Source: Vigna angularis (Eukaryota > Streptophyta > Magnoliopsida > Fabales > Fabaceae). From it: a DNA stretch of 64,000 bases. The DNA is taken from NCBI RefSeq assembly GCF_016808095.1, contig NC_068970.1, forward strand, positions 21,930,501-21,994,500, written 5' to 3'. The translations under genes and the position numbers were made by a program. The notes under the pieces are model-generated. The model was given only the letters and a program-made list of their open reading frames with translations. It had not been told where the DNA came from and did not search any database. Shown one piece after another: positions 23,601 to 36,293 of the stretch (positions are counted from its first letter, which is position 1; each line of letters opens with the position of its first letter).

Positions 23601-26600
23601 ATTCAAACTTAATAGAAAATTTATCACTCAATTTAGCAACAGATTCTACCAAATAGATTTATTACTGAGAAAAAGATAATTAGTATAATAATTCATCGAT
23701 AATTGTAAAAATTATTGTGGTGATATTACGTTATTTTTTTTAACCTTCTTTAAAATTTATATATTTAAAAAATAAGTTTAATTAGTAGTTTGATCCTTAT
23801 ATTAAAGACATATTCAATTGTTTACCAATATTTTTTTTTACTTAATTGAGTTTTAATTTAATTAAAATTATATAATGTTGACTCATTCGTTAAATTAACA
23901 TTAGTGTTCGGTTGATAATGTCACGGATCGAGTCGGATCGAGTACGGATAATTTCTATATGCTACCTGATCTGTAAAAAAAAAATTTCTCTGTGTTGTCC
24001 CAACATTGCCACCTCACCACCATCACGCCACAATGTCTCTATTATTGCCATCAACTTCAGTTTCTCCTCCTTTTCTTCTTCTCTTTCCTTCTCCTTCTTC
24101 TTTTCTTATCTTATTCTTCTCACTTCTTAATTTATAAAAAATCTCATCAAATTTGATAGAAAATTTATTACTCAATTTACTAACAAATTCTACCAATAGA
24201 TTTATTATTGAAAAAAAGATTGTTAGTATAAAAATTCATCGGTAATTGTAAAAATTATTGGGTGATATTGGGTTATTTTTTTTAACCTTCTTTAAAGTTT
24301 ATATACTTAAAAAATAGGTTTAATTAGTAGTTCAATCCCTCTAAAGACATATTCAATTGTTTTCCAATATTTTTTTTACTTAATTGAGTTTTAATTTTAT
24401 TTAAAATTGTATAATGCTAACTCATTTGTTAAATTAGCATTAATGTTTGTTTGATAGTGTCACGGGTTGGATCGAGTATGAATAGTGCCTACACGCTACC
24501 TGTCCCGCAAAAAACAAATCACTCACTACTTATCTGTTATGTACATGGATACCCGTTTAAAAAATATATCCAGGTATTTTAAAAGTCACAGGTACCCACA
24601 TATACCCACAAATATTTAAAAAATATATTTTATAAATTTTTAAAATAAAATTACAAAATAATATATAAAATATAATACAAATTAAAATTTAATTTTAATT
24701 AAATTAAATTTAATAAAAATATATATTAATTTTAATTAAATTTAACTGATAAATTAAATTTTTATTTTCATTCTCTGTGATTAACGAATACACGTGGGTA
24801 CAGATAGTATAATACATACATCCAATTAATTTATAAGTGAATATTAAAATATTCGTTATACCCACTGTCCGTACATAATAAATACTTGCAAATATCAACT
24901 ATTCATAATAAATTTTATCCTAGATTACTAGTCCATCTCCTTCCTCATCTTTTTCCCATACTACCCCTTCGTCTTCTTCCTTCTCTTTCGCACCACTATA
25001 AAATATCCTAACTCCTAGACCATCACGAGAGGGGAATTATGCACCAAGATATAAGGCTTCCAACTTATTAGTAGAAAGAAGAGGGGTGCTGAAAATTCTG
25101 AATTTTGGGCTTGCAGCTTCCATTGAATATGGAATACCTCTAACAAATAAAGTCGTAACACTTTGGCATAAAGCTCCATAACTTCTTTTAGGTTCATCCC
25201 AATTTAGAATTAGCAATGATCTTTCGAGTGCAGGCTGAAGGAAGGAGATAAAGATGAGTATGAAGAGAAAAAGGAAAGAGACGAAGGATGAAAAACAATA
25301 GAAAAAAAGTTAAAAAATATTAAATAATAATAATTCAAGATATTAATACATGGTACACAAGATGTCAACTTCAATTTGACGAAATGACCAATATTATAGG
25401 ATTTTAAACAAAATTGAAATCATAAATATTTACAATTCTTTTATGTGTTAATGTAAGAAATGCTCAAAGTCATATGAAAAAGTATATGAAGAAATTTAAT
25501 CTAACTAAAAGCTGATAAAAGTTAATTATACAAGTTGCGTGTTATTGTCGGTTCCTATTTAAGAATAAGTTTATAAAAGCAACTCTATTAGAAACATTCT
25601 TAATTATATAATTTAGTGAATAATTAAGGGAAGGGTATTAATTATAAGATTTGATTTATTTTTTTAGTTATATTGTGTCATATTATTTTTAATATTATAT
25701 CTTTACTTTTCTTCAAATCTAAGGCTATTATAAGACTTCATTAATGATATGATATTTACACTTTAACATAAAAAAAAAGCATTAAAACATATATTATTGT
25801 GAAATATTTCTATAAACCAAAAAGCTATTTTTTCTATGTAAAAAATAATAGTTTTTATTTATTTAAGACCTAAGATCTTAAAATTTTTCATATTATGTTT
25901 TATAGTACCTATGACTTTAGGTATGTATTCTAAATTCTATTCATATTGTTGTAAATAGTTCATTTCAACAGCAAAGCAGGGAAAGAAAAGAGTGTAGATG
26001 TTTTTTTTTTCTTTTTTTTAAGGTAGAAGGAAAAAAAAGAAAAAAAAGAAAAGAAAAGGTGACATCATGTAAATAGAAATGAAAAGGAAGATAAAAGAGA
26101 ATTTGATAAAAAGAAAAAGAGAAAACATATCTTTCTTTGATCATCAAACAAGGGTCAATAACATGCCAAAAATGATTCTATAATTGAATGATGACAAATT
26201 TTGATGTCATGAAGTTTGGTATATCAACTAGAATTGACAAACTGAATCCCATAAAAAAAAAATTGAAAATTGAATAGCATGCATGCTGATAACGAAAATT
26301 CTTGTTCTTACTTCTTCATCAGTAAGCTACTTCAAATGAACTATTTTGAGAGATAAAGTTATCATTATGGATAAAGTCAATTATACGTCAGATTAATTTA
26401 ACACTTATTGATCCCACATATATTGTAATTGGATCACTATCATCATCGTCGTCATCTATTTTATTTGCATGTAAACATTTTTTTTTTTGTACATTATGAG
26501 TCTTACTTTAACAAATTGACCTAATCAACACATCCCAAAGCCTTTCATTCTTTGGCATTCTATTGGTGAAATGTGATGGAGAAATGCTTTAGTTTGGAGT

Positions 26601-28772
26601 GCTATCTATGCTCTATGTGGGAACATTTCAGACATGAATGTAGTTTTTAGTTAACTTCTCCTTTTGAAAAAAAGAAAATTACCATTAGAGTGATGGAGAG
26701 GTTGGGGTTTGTATGAAGAAGTACCATTGATTTTTTTTTTATGAATGTGGGTTTTGTGTAAAAGATGATGCTCAATATAGTACAGAGGTAAAGAAATAAA
26801 CTTACTTTTATAGGTAGGCTTTTAGGCCAGAAATAAGAGGACAATTAAAATCCTTTTTTTTTTGTTGGTTTACTTTCCAATTTCAACTTTTTCTAAAATA
26901 TTTAGTTGTACACCGAAAGATAATGTGAACAACCCTCTATCTTCATTATGCATAACTTCTTTAGAGCATAAAGTTAGAACTCTTGAAAAAAAAACATGAG
27001 TTCAAGAATTTTGATATATGCTAATAACTAAATTGTTGGGCTTTATTGGATTAAGATTTTAAAGTATTTTAAGAATTATATATATACTAGTAAATATATA
27101 TTACTATTATTATTAAAAACAGTCTTAAGAATGTCATTTTGAAACAAAATATAATAATCTAGTAATATATACAAATAAGATATTTTATAACTTATAAATT
27201 TTTAGGATAAATTTCTCAGAGCATAAGTATCATACGCATTCAATCATTTCACCCCAAAACTTTCATGTAATTTAAATTTTATTACATTGTTCGTTACACT
27301 TCATATTAATACAATACAACATGAGGTAGGTTTGCCACAACTCGACTAAAATATGATACACTTCAATCAAAATCTGAAATCGCTCAACCTTTTTAATTCG
27401 GAATCAACCTACATCATATTTTCATCTCGCTTTCTTGTAAAAAAAATTAATAGATTTTCAATAATAGAAAAAAAAAAACAAGCCAAATTATAAAATTCTA
27501 CCGATTTTAATTGACAAACCAGCTTGACTTGTCCCGTTTTTAATAAATCAATATCAAGCCAGATTTAAATGTTCTATGTTGATCCGTTTTGTCATCCTAA
27601 TAATAATAATAATACAAAGTATCTATCACATCATATAATTAACAAAAAAACGTCACTATATAAACCACAAAAGTTTAATATAGACTCAATTTAAAGTTTT
27701 CAAATTTATCATGAACTCAACATAATTAGGCCTTTAATTTACTTACAAAAATGAAAGTTGAAACATCTTTGTTTTACAGGAACGAAAATAAACCTGATTA
27801 AAATATAGGACTTATCTACCATAAACCATTCTAACCGACTCTGAAACTGTCTTGAGGTTGTCTTTAGCCCCACTTTTTGTTTTTGTACAAGATTATTCCT
27901 TTTTAAGGAGCAGTAGGAAATTGAGAAGGGACATTCAGTCAAGTCCAATCGAGAAGGCAATAAATGGAAATTAATATTAATTGTTGTTTCCGTAATGGCT
28001 AAGAATCCCCTGTGGTGCATACATAATCTCACTACAAAGACAAAGCACATCCCATTACTGTTAGAAGAGAAAAGTAACCTCGAATCCACTTGTTAGATTA
28101 AATTGTAGTTTAATTGAACCAATTGCTAGCTTTTGACACAGTGCAGCTTCATTCAACTGGTGGATTTGCTTTGTTCACTCAAATGGACTGCTCATCTTAA
28201 AGCTTTACACTTGCATCTGTGATGGTTCAACCAAGATAAGGAAGCTTTTTTTCTGTCAAAAGTCACAGGCAGAAACCAATAGCAAATCCTAGATACCATT
28301 ACAGATAATAAAACCATAACAAACCAACACACGATTCATCTAACCTGCCATTTTTTAATCACTAATGGGACACAGTCGAGCAAACATTTTAATCACTACT
28401 ATTACTAACACGCTATTATCTATCAGGCGCAGAACTTTCAATTACTTTTTTTTCATCTTTTAGTCGCGATGACTTGGCGGATTAGCCCAAAAAGAAAAGG
28501 TTTTAATTATCTTGGATACTTTAAGGACCGAAAATTTAATCTGCACTTTAGAGGTGAATCACACTATGCAAATTCATCTGAGCCTTCGTGGATGAGAATA
28601 CTGCTGTCTACGGAAGATGTGACCCAACCAACAAAATAATGTATTACGTAATGAAAGCATGAAATCGGTAGTGTCTGAATCAGGACAATTCCTGTCTCAG
28701 AATTGGTTTGAACATTGTCTAGGAGTCAACCAACAACAGAAAGAGGCCCCAGGAGAATACGTAAAAGAAAGC
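20648..28772. other. Intergenic AT-rich region with a tandem duplication
   Basis: There are 8.1 kb with no supportable gene. It contains the two-copy 545-bp duplication at 23445-24514, T-rich coding-like tracts that translate to Phe/Leu/Ser runs, and a purine-rich tract at about 25975-26130. The last part (about 28100-28772) probably includes the 3' UTR of the - strand methyltransferase gene. A 116-codon frame at 27739-28089 (- strand) resembles nothing I know. Confidence 0.5.
23445..24514. repeat. Diverged ~545-bp tandem duplication
   Basis: Copy A (about 23445-23980) and copy B (about 23992-24514) start with GTGTTGTCCCAACA and end with GCTACCTG(A/T)(T/C)C. Shared blocks in the same order include TCTCTATTATTG, TTAACCTTCTTTAAA, AAAGACATATTCAATTGTTT and ACTTAATTGAGTTTTAATTT. 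They differ by scattered substitutions and small indels, so the duplication is old. I see no coding content. It is probably a duplicated transposon fragment. Confidence 0.8.
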
Positions 28773-31700
28773 TCAAAGGGTAATTCTGATTAAGAGTGGA
28801 TAGCTGTGACCTTTCTCATAACTGGGCCAAGAGTCCCGGTCTTCACTCAAGAATCCCTCATGACGTTTCCAGACTTCTTGGTCATAGTTCTCCGTTACAC
28901 TGAAACGTAAGCCATTTTCCTTGGCCAACTCCAAGAACAGGTCCAACGAGTTGCCTCTTTTTGGACTTAAAAATATAGCCTCAGAAGATCCGGCTTTTGA
29001 TAATAAATGTTTGACAATACGAGCAAGGTCTCTGTGGAAATCCTTAAAGAAAGTGCTGTCAAAGTGACACAATCAATGTCGTAATATAAAGATAAGAGTA
29101 GCATATATAGGCCAAAAGAAATGGCGAGTCAAGCTGCATGCATGTGAATCTGCTGATGCATTTCGTACAAGACAGAACTGTCTTTTGCCCCCACTTGATG
29201 AATAAATATAAATATCTAAACATATATTCAACTTTAAAAATTGAAAATGATAAAAAGCTAGCAAAAGAAAACAAAGAAAAGTAACAGCATTTCCCAACTG
29301 ACATACATGAATGCAAAAATTTGATTATTATATATATAAATAAAAGCTTCAACCAGATAAATAAGAGATTGTGTCTTATGACTACTAGCTCACGCTGAAT
29401 CCTTTGTCCGACTCAGATCTTTATCCAAATTATATAGGTTTAGGAAAATGCTATTGACATGAAATGACAGTTTCCAATAAGCAGTTACGGGCTTACAGCT
29501 ATATCACAAGAACCGGATATAGTATCTTCATCTAAGGATGGAAAATGCATTCAAACCAAGTATGAAGCAGCCCAAATATCAAATATCTTACCAGTCACTC
29601 GCAATGATGATATCAAACGTGTCCGCTAAATTAGTAATATCCTCCTGATTCCAGTGAAGAGTCATAGACTTCACAACTGTATCCCCAAATGCTCCAGTGT
29701 TGGCTTCAATATTACGCTGAGTATCTGATGGTCATGGAAGAGCAATGCTATTCACCTAGAAAATATATCAAGTACATTCTAAAAACGGATATTTCTGCAT
29801 GCATATTTAATTAGAGAAAGAGCATTAGATATTGTGCTGATTACAGTGAAAAAAACATCACATTTAAGTACAAAGTTGGAAACGTTAAACAATCAGTTTT
29901 CAACCCAAAAAGAAGTAAAGGACCCAGAAACATAACAGGAAGTAGAAGCGATAGACTTCGTTGGTTCTTTGAGAAAAAAATCTATACGTTGATAGTTGTT
30001 GGGACTTCATAGGTTCTTAAAAGAGAGAAGAAAATAAGATAATAAATGAATTAAGTTTCTCCCACAAATTAAAATTAACGTACGCATGATTTAAAATGAT
30101 CTTTAGGAGAAATTAAGAGAAAGTGTCAATAAAAGTTTAAATATAAGTTAATTTTAACTTGTTGAGGAAACATACTTCATTTTAACTGACTTCCTTAACA
30201 AGTGTTTTAACTTCTTACTTTCTTTACCTATAACTATTTATTGAAAACTTCATCAAAACAGGGCCAATAAATGGTTTTACTGTTGCATTTATTTATTGAT
30301 CCTTAAGTGCAATGAGCCAAAATATCATATACATGAATAACCAGCTTAACCACTTCTTAAATACCTTCCCCCTGGAGGGCCAATCTCCTTGATGGAATGA
30401 TCATTTTGATCATGTTAACTAGAGCACTACACCTAGCTCTCCTAGAAGTATAACAGTAGACTGTTATCAACCATTCCCCTGAATGCATAATCCTAGAGTG
30501 CAATCAAGCTTCTTTCTTCATGCATCTCTTAATAGAACAAGATATTGAAAATAAAAATCCATAAATGCAATGACACAATCCCACTAGTAGTTTTCAATCT
30601 TTGGTTATGCATGATGAGACAGTATAACAATGCATTTCAAATACTCATTACAAAGGAATAGATCTTGCAAACATTTGCTGCAAGTGACATCAATTGTCTT
30701 GTGACAGAGGTCAAGTAAACCAAGTCACAAGCACTTGGGTTGCTATACTCTTAAGTAGAAAGAATTACAATTACATTTTTACTACTAACTATAGCTTTTG
30801 GTCTAGTGCTAACTGCTCGATTCAACAATTGTTATTAGAGCCAAGACCACGAGTCCAATTCCCATCCGGACAATTGCTAAGGGAGAGATTATTACAAGTA
30901 ACATCAATTGTCTTATGGCAAAGATCATGTGAAGTATAGCCTTTGAAATAGTAGTAAAACGATTGACTAACTTGAAGTCACTTAAAATGGTTATCAGTTT
31001 CAACATATATATTGTGGCAATTTCTTGCACTCTAAGTTTCCCAAACACAGTACAATTTTAAAAACCTGATAATACGTCAAGTGTGCATGAGTTGTGAATA
31101 GACCACAACAGTACATAAGATTGTGTGTGCGTCAGTTCTGAATTTCAGATTTTTATCCGTGCTACATGGTTCGTGGTATGATTAGGTATGTGGCAAGGAA
31201 CTTTTCCTACACAGTACAAGACAATGTGATAAGTCAGTTCATTGATTTATATCAAAATTCATTTAGCGTTTGATTGTGGACTGGACAACAAAGGAGGACT
31301 GAATCTCTATTTGATCCACTGAAATATTTCTATAAATAAAGATTGATTGGGTAGATAATTTGTTTCCCTATGTAGCTAGTGATCATACTATTTTTTTTAT
31401 GGTCACTCTGATACCATTTTTGTTTAGCTTACTTTTAGGTAATTCATTAAGCGTATTTTCTTTTCTAGGATTTAGTTTCTTTCTTTTACTTTATCTAATT
31501 CTCCTTTATAAAAAAGGAGGAAACCCAATACATACTGTTAATATTTCCAATTTTCAACTTTGGAATCAGAGCACGACCTTTGCACCTCTGATTTCCAGCC
31601 ATGACCTCAGCCATCAGCAATGATCAAAATCCATAGCCTCCAAAATGGAGCAAAGGGTCCCTTTTGGAAATTATCACTCTTTTCCAATCACCTCCTTTCG

Positions 31701-34700
31701 GCTTAATCGGTAGATATATCTCCAATGGTCCCAATCTGTCAAATGTACAATCATGAAAGCTTGGATACCTCACTAGTGAGCTACCCATGCTCAACAATAA
31801 TGATCTCAGTATCCCATCTAGGATGCTGAAAACTCCATGTTGATGACATGTTTGGTCCAATCATGTAGGACTAGGTTGTGGGTAATAAATATTGCAGATT
31901 TGTTGTGCTATTCCACAGCTAGAGAATTGAAGCAAAGTGTTGTAGCAAGAAACAATGCAAATGCTGAGTTTAGAGACGTGGATTGAGAGGAGTTGTGGGA
32001 GGAAAAAGTTCCACAAGAATTGAAGGTTTCCAATTCTCCATGAGTGCAGTTATTACGTACAACCCGGTCCTACATGATAAGGTCAAACATATGGAAGTTG
32101 GCAAGCACTTCTTCAAGGAAAAGATAGAAAAGGGACGAATTTGTATTAGTTATGTTCCCACTGCAGAACAATCCATAGATATCTTAACCAAAGAATTACC
32201 CAAGAAATACTCTAAGAATATAACCAGTTGTGCATGGAGGTTACCTTCAAGCCAGCTTCAGGGGGAGTATTGACAGATGTCAAAAGAGGATAAAATCTCT
32301 ATTTGATCCTCTGAAATAGTTATGCTAATATGTTTGATTGTGCAGTTAATGAGTTTCCCTATACAGCTAGTAATCATACTATTTTCTGTATGATTACTCT
32401 GTTACCATTTTAGTTCAGCTTATATTTAGGTAATTTATTATTGTTATACTTCTTTCCTTTTCAGGATTAGTTTCCTTTTTTCAGCTGATGTGATTATCCT
32501 CTATTAAAAGGTGAAAACCCTACACAACTCAATAGTTAATAATATTTCATATTTTCAATTATAGAATTAAATAGTTAAAAACTAACAAAGTAATTGAACA
32601 GGCACAACACTAGCCATTTCTATTTTGTTTAGTTCATTGCTTCGGTCTTTAGAAGGTTGTGCGCTTTGCACTTCCCATCCCTTATGTTCTATCGTGTTCC
32701 CAGGTCTTCTCTACCTTTTGCAGCCTTTCATCTATGAACAGCTGCTGCATTGAATAAGTTCCTTGACTTCCTTCATCCCTGGCACATCTTTCCTCTTCTT
32801 ACACTTACTTCCACCTCTATTCTTCCATCTATTGGAATACTTCTCACAACTTCTTGGGAAAAAAAAATCATGGGTCAGCATTCAAATGAACCATTTAATA
32901 TTTATCATTATACTAGTAAGTCATAGTCATTACTAAAATCCAAATTGTTGTTTTCTACAGCAAAGGAAAACATCTGTTTGTACCCATCCTAGAAAAGAGT
33001 TCATCATCCCTAATCAAAAGGAAACGAGAAGTTAATCACTACTCTTAGTATAACACAAACTTTTGCCTAAGAAAAAATTAAGCCAGCAATTAACTGCAGG
33101 AATGATAAAACTCTCACCAAGTTTCTATCACTATCCCAACCTGTTTGTCCAGGTTGACACATATTAGCTTTGCTTTTATAATATCTAATTTAAGAGATCC
33201 TTTTCATTTACCTATGAAAGCATAAACAACTGACAGATTGACAATTAAGATTTACAGTAACTGTGCATACCCCTGGACAATTACTTCCATTGTCATGAGT
33301 AGGAAGAGCACAACAAAATATCAAAAAATTGCAACCAAAGTCACCTAATTAGTCAACTTCATCTCTCTGGTGCAGCATTAATACCTCTTACCATGATAAA
33401 GGTAGACATCACACTGCAGTCAATAAACCCTTACAAAATGAGTTTAAACAAGGCTTAGGGAAGAAATGAATCAACTAATAATCGCATCAAAGGCATTATG
33501 AAATTCAATTTACATATAGAAGACATCTGACCCTTAATTTATGAAGAAAAGTTTAAAAAGAAAGAAGAAATTTGTTTAAATTAGTAGCCAAAAGGCACTA
33601 TGAAACCATCCTTCACATCCATTTTTGGCAAAGATATTGAACTCTGAGATAATACAATTAATTCTCCTTCAAAACTATACCAAAAGGATACAATCAACTA
33701 CTTGTGGATTTCCATCTGAGATTACAACCTCGGATGCCCCTGTAGCAGCTGCAATAACAAATCCAGCCAACCCATAGCCAGAACCAAGCTCAATAACCTT
33801 TTTAGACCTAAAAGAATTTAAATGCATACCAAGTGACCAAAAAACAATTATACCAGCAAAAAGTAACAAAAATAACAGTTAAAATATGCTAAGCAATACA
33901 CAATGAAATCTTCAAGAAAAATTATGCAGTTTTCAAGAATTTAAATGCATACCAAATGACAAAAAAAAATATACCAGGAAAAAGTAACAAAAATAACAGT
34001 TAAAATATGCTAAGCAACACACAATGAAATCTTCAAGAAAATTATGCAGTTTTCAAACCTGAATATATCTGCATGTGACAAGCAATAGTGAGCAAGAACA
34101 TCTTCTGAAGGCCAATTACCTGAAAAAGACATCAAGAATTTACAAATAAGCACGTGAAAAGAAAATGTACAGAATTAATATTTTGAAGATATTGAAAATT
34201 ATGTCAATATCTTCTGATAAAAAGGGTGGCACAGTGCACAAGGCTCCCACCTAGTGAGGTTTAGGATGGATAAACATATGCAGTCTTACACCTAAAAGTA
34301 TTTTACCAAGGCTGTACTTAAAATAAAAGCATTATTTTTACATCAAAACATTTGGGAAAATTATAATGCTTTTTTTAATGAACCAAGAATTGAAATGAGA
34401 AAGAAAATAAAGTTCTTTATAAAAGAGGATGAAAAGAACATGAATAGAAGAGAAACTCTTCAAGGGATTTCGCTTTCACAAAGATAATGGTCAATTGATA
34501 AATGACATCGAGTACTCTTTTCCCCTTATATCCTCGTATTTATTTAACTTATGAACCGCTTAACTAAACTAATCAGTATCTTAACTGTCATAATTAACTC
34601 CTTTCCTATAGTCCTAGCATCCCTCCAATGAATGCAATGAAAATTCAACTTATCTACATGACTATATCCAAAGTTCTGTTTGATGAGTAACTAATAGGAT

Positions 34701-36293
34701 ATCCACCCATCCCTCCAACCCAGAAAAAAAAAAAAAAGAACATTGGTGGAAGTCTTAAAAAGATCACGTGCTAACCAAATGCAAGCTGATCGCCTAATCT
34801 TCCCAACTCAGCTACCAAGACAAAGGGACCTATTTAAAATTACAAGACTATGCTCTAAGCCTTGAACCAAATTTTAGTACCAAGTTAAATCGATTCATGT
34901 CATAAAGAAAAACTTCCCTTCAACATCAAATATATAAAACTTTGACAATGAGCTTGTGACTCATGTTTCACTTTATTCTGAAATGTGTTATTAAACCTTA
35001 CACGTCTAATCAAGGTTATAGAAAAAGGTTGTGACTATTTTGCAGTCTCAGCGTCTGCAAATGTGAACACATTTGTCGATAATTTTCTACTATATCACAA
35101 TTGTAACAAAATTGCAACAACAGGAATTCAAAACATTGCTCTCGGCACTGGCAACAGAGGATTGTGAATTATTCTCAAAATCTCAGTTGACACAAATGAA
35201 AATATTTTATACAAACAAATACCATCAATCTCTCAAACCTGAGAAGCACAGCTTGTGAGTTGTAAGGAGAATTATAGAAGAAACTTACAAACAAGCCCAG
35301 TATTGTCAATGTTGTATCTGTTGCATATTTCAAAATCATCAAGGTCAGCACGGCTGTCCACTCTTTGTCTGCATAAACAAAATACAAATAGATAACCATA
35401 CAAACACAATCATCAAAGGCGACTAAGTTTTTGAAGCCGTAAATCCACGTGAAATGAGATTGTCATTTACTTCTACTGATACTATATGTAAGTTAGCAGA
35501 CACTTTCTATCACACTCCTTCGAACACATCTTTTATTAGTCGAAATTTATCCAAAACGACAAAATCATGAGTTACGCACACTAAAAAAGGAGTGATTCCA
35601 ACAATATTTTCTGATTTCTAACCAATTTCAGTCCATAATACAGGTCTTGCTAACATTTGTCATGTAAGGTATGGCGATAGGAAAACCAAAATCAATTCAA
35701 TTCAAAGTAGATCCGTTTCCGTAGAACTTGCTTACTGAAAACTATTTTTTTTCCTAGTTGCTAATATATTGGTTCTGAAGCAATGCATGGAAAACAAGCA
35801 TTTGATTAGCGGAAACTGCCGAAAGTTTACCAAACATTACAGTTTTTAAGTAAAACAACACAGAAAATTTTCCCAGTTGGAACATGAACAAGAGAATGAA
35901 AACTAAAAAGGAAAAGGAAAATAGCAAACTGACGTCAGAAAGAGTTGAGGAGCGTCAGAGATAGGTAAAGTGTAACAAACGCGAGTGTCTCTGGTGGAAG
36001 AACAGTCGCGTTTGTTCGGGTGACGTTCGTCGTCGATTACATGTGAGGGTATCAAGTTGAATCCATGGCTGGTCCTTCTCGAAATGCGCTTAATAATAAT
36101 GTGAGATTGTTCTTCTGCAAATAAAACGAAAATTTTTATTAGTAGAAGAAGCATTTTGGCAACGAAAAGGTGGAAATTGGATACCTACGAAAATGATATT
36201 ACCTGAGTCTGGTGGAGTGGCGCGTGAGAGAAGCGCGCGACGAAGAATTTTCCATCTCAAAGAAGAAGCTTTGACGTTCGCTGTGTTGTCCAT
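28773..36293 (-). CDS. CaMKMT: Calmodulin-lysine N-methyltransferase
   Basis: Seven exons on the - strand, in transcript order: 36293-36203, 36114-35934, 35368-35289, 34119-34059, 33807-33692, 29724-29592, 29055-28773. All introns are GT-AG. The coding length is 945 bases, 314 residues. The protein matches the plant CaM KMT family: an N-terminal SLRWKILRRALL block, CYTLP, the RYNIDNTGLVCNWPSEDVLAHY segment, SAM-binding motif I ELGSGYGLAG at about residues 144-153, VVISDGNPQVV, TFDIIIASDC ending at residue 221, and a C-terminal NYDQEVWKRHEGF and YPLLIRITL. The family trimethylates a conserved lysine of calmodulin using S-adenosylmethionine, tuning calcium signalling. Intron 4 (33808-34058) is a 123-bp tandem duplication. 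Intron 5 (29725-33691) has swallowed a mini-copia element and a small Cys-rich repeat. Confidence in exon edges is high because every phase fits. Confidence 0.93.
30674..30950 (-). repeat. Two copies of a short Cys-containing coding-like repeat
   Basis: On the - strand within intron 5 of the methyltransferase gene, two stretches (about 30896-30935 and 30679-30715) both translate to DLCHKTIDVTC. In the upstream copy the frame stays open to a TGA near 30825 and gives further cysteines (SNCPDGNWTRG and a terminal C). The copies are about 217 bases apart. It may be a fragment of a small secreted Cys-rich gene or of a transposon. I do not recognise the family, and no start codon or signal peptide is evident. 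Confidence 0.3.
31277..31556 (+). repeat. Left LTR of the mini-copia element
   Basis: It shares ATCTCTATTTGATCC, the GTTTCCCTAT..AGCTAGT.ATCATACTATTTT block and the final TTAAT..TATTTC part with the right LTR, in the same order. It ends TTTTCA just before the primer-binding site. The many differences between the two LTRs suggest an old insertion. Confidence 0.75.
31983..32273 (+). pseudogene. Copia RNase H C-terminal fragment
   Basis: The informative part is NPVLHDKVKHMEVGKHFF, then KIEKGRICISYVPTAEQSIDILTKELPKK, the standard end of copia pol. The N-terminal 25 or so residues do not look like RNase H, and the catalytic acidic residues upstream are lacking. The frame runs into the polypurine tract and LTR. 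It is part of the mini-copia element. Confidence 0.8.
32271..32557 (+). repeat. Right LTR of the mini-copia element
   Basis: It starts TGACAGATGTC immediately after the polypurine tract and ends TATTTTCA. It is colinear with the left LTR at 31277-31556. Confidence 0.75.
33812..34057. repeat. 123-bp tandem duplication filling intron 4 of CaMKMT
   Basis: The units begin AGAATTTAAATGCATACCAA at about 33813 and 33936 and end TTATGCAGTTTTCAA. They include identical AAAAGTAACAAAAATAACAG stretches. Together they make up nearly the whole 251-bp intron between exons at 34059 and 33807. Few differences separate the copies, so the duplication is fairly recent. Confidence 0.9.

Larger units (their letters stand above)
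31277..32557 (+). mobile_element. Internally deleted mini Ty1/copia element
   Basis: Two LTRs in direct orientation (31277-31556 and 32271-32557) enclose only 714 bases. After the left LTR comes a degenerate primer-binding site TGGAATCAGAGC (31561-31572), close to the tRNA-Met type TGGTATCAGAGC. A short gag start follows (MTSAISNDQNP, then a stop). The interior then jumps to the end of copia RNase H (HMEVGKHFFKEKIEKG, SIDILTKELP), and a GGGGGAG polypurine tract (32261-32267) directly precedes the right LTR. Most of gag and pol is missing. It lies in intron 5 of the calmodulin methyltransferase gene, opposite in orientation to it. No clear 5-bp target duplication was found. Confidence 0.8.

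Noticed and set aside
23202..24130. Several 70-90 residue frames on the + strand
   Set aside because: T-rich tracts translate to Phe/Leu/Ser runs. They lie partly in a non-coding tandem duplication, and the frame is not conserved between its copies.
27739..28089. 116-residue frame on the - strand
   Set aside because: There is no recognisable family, no codon bias against the background, and no splice partners. It could be chance in a 350-base stretch.
31267..32562. Target site duplication around the mini-copia element
   Set aside because: The flanking 5-mers (GATTG and ATTAT) do not match for the boundaries chosen, so no duplication is claimed.
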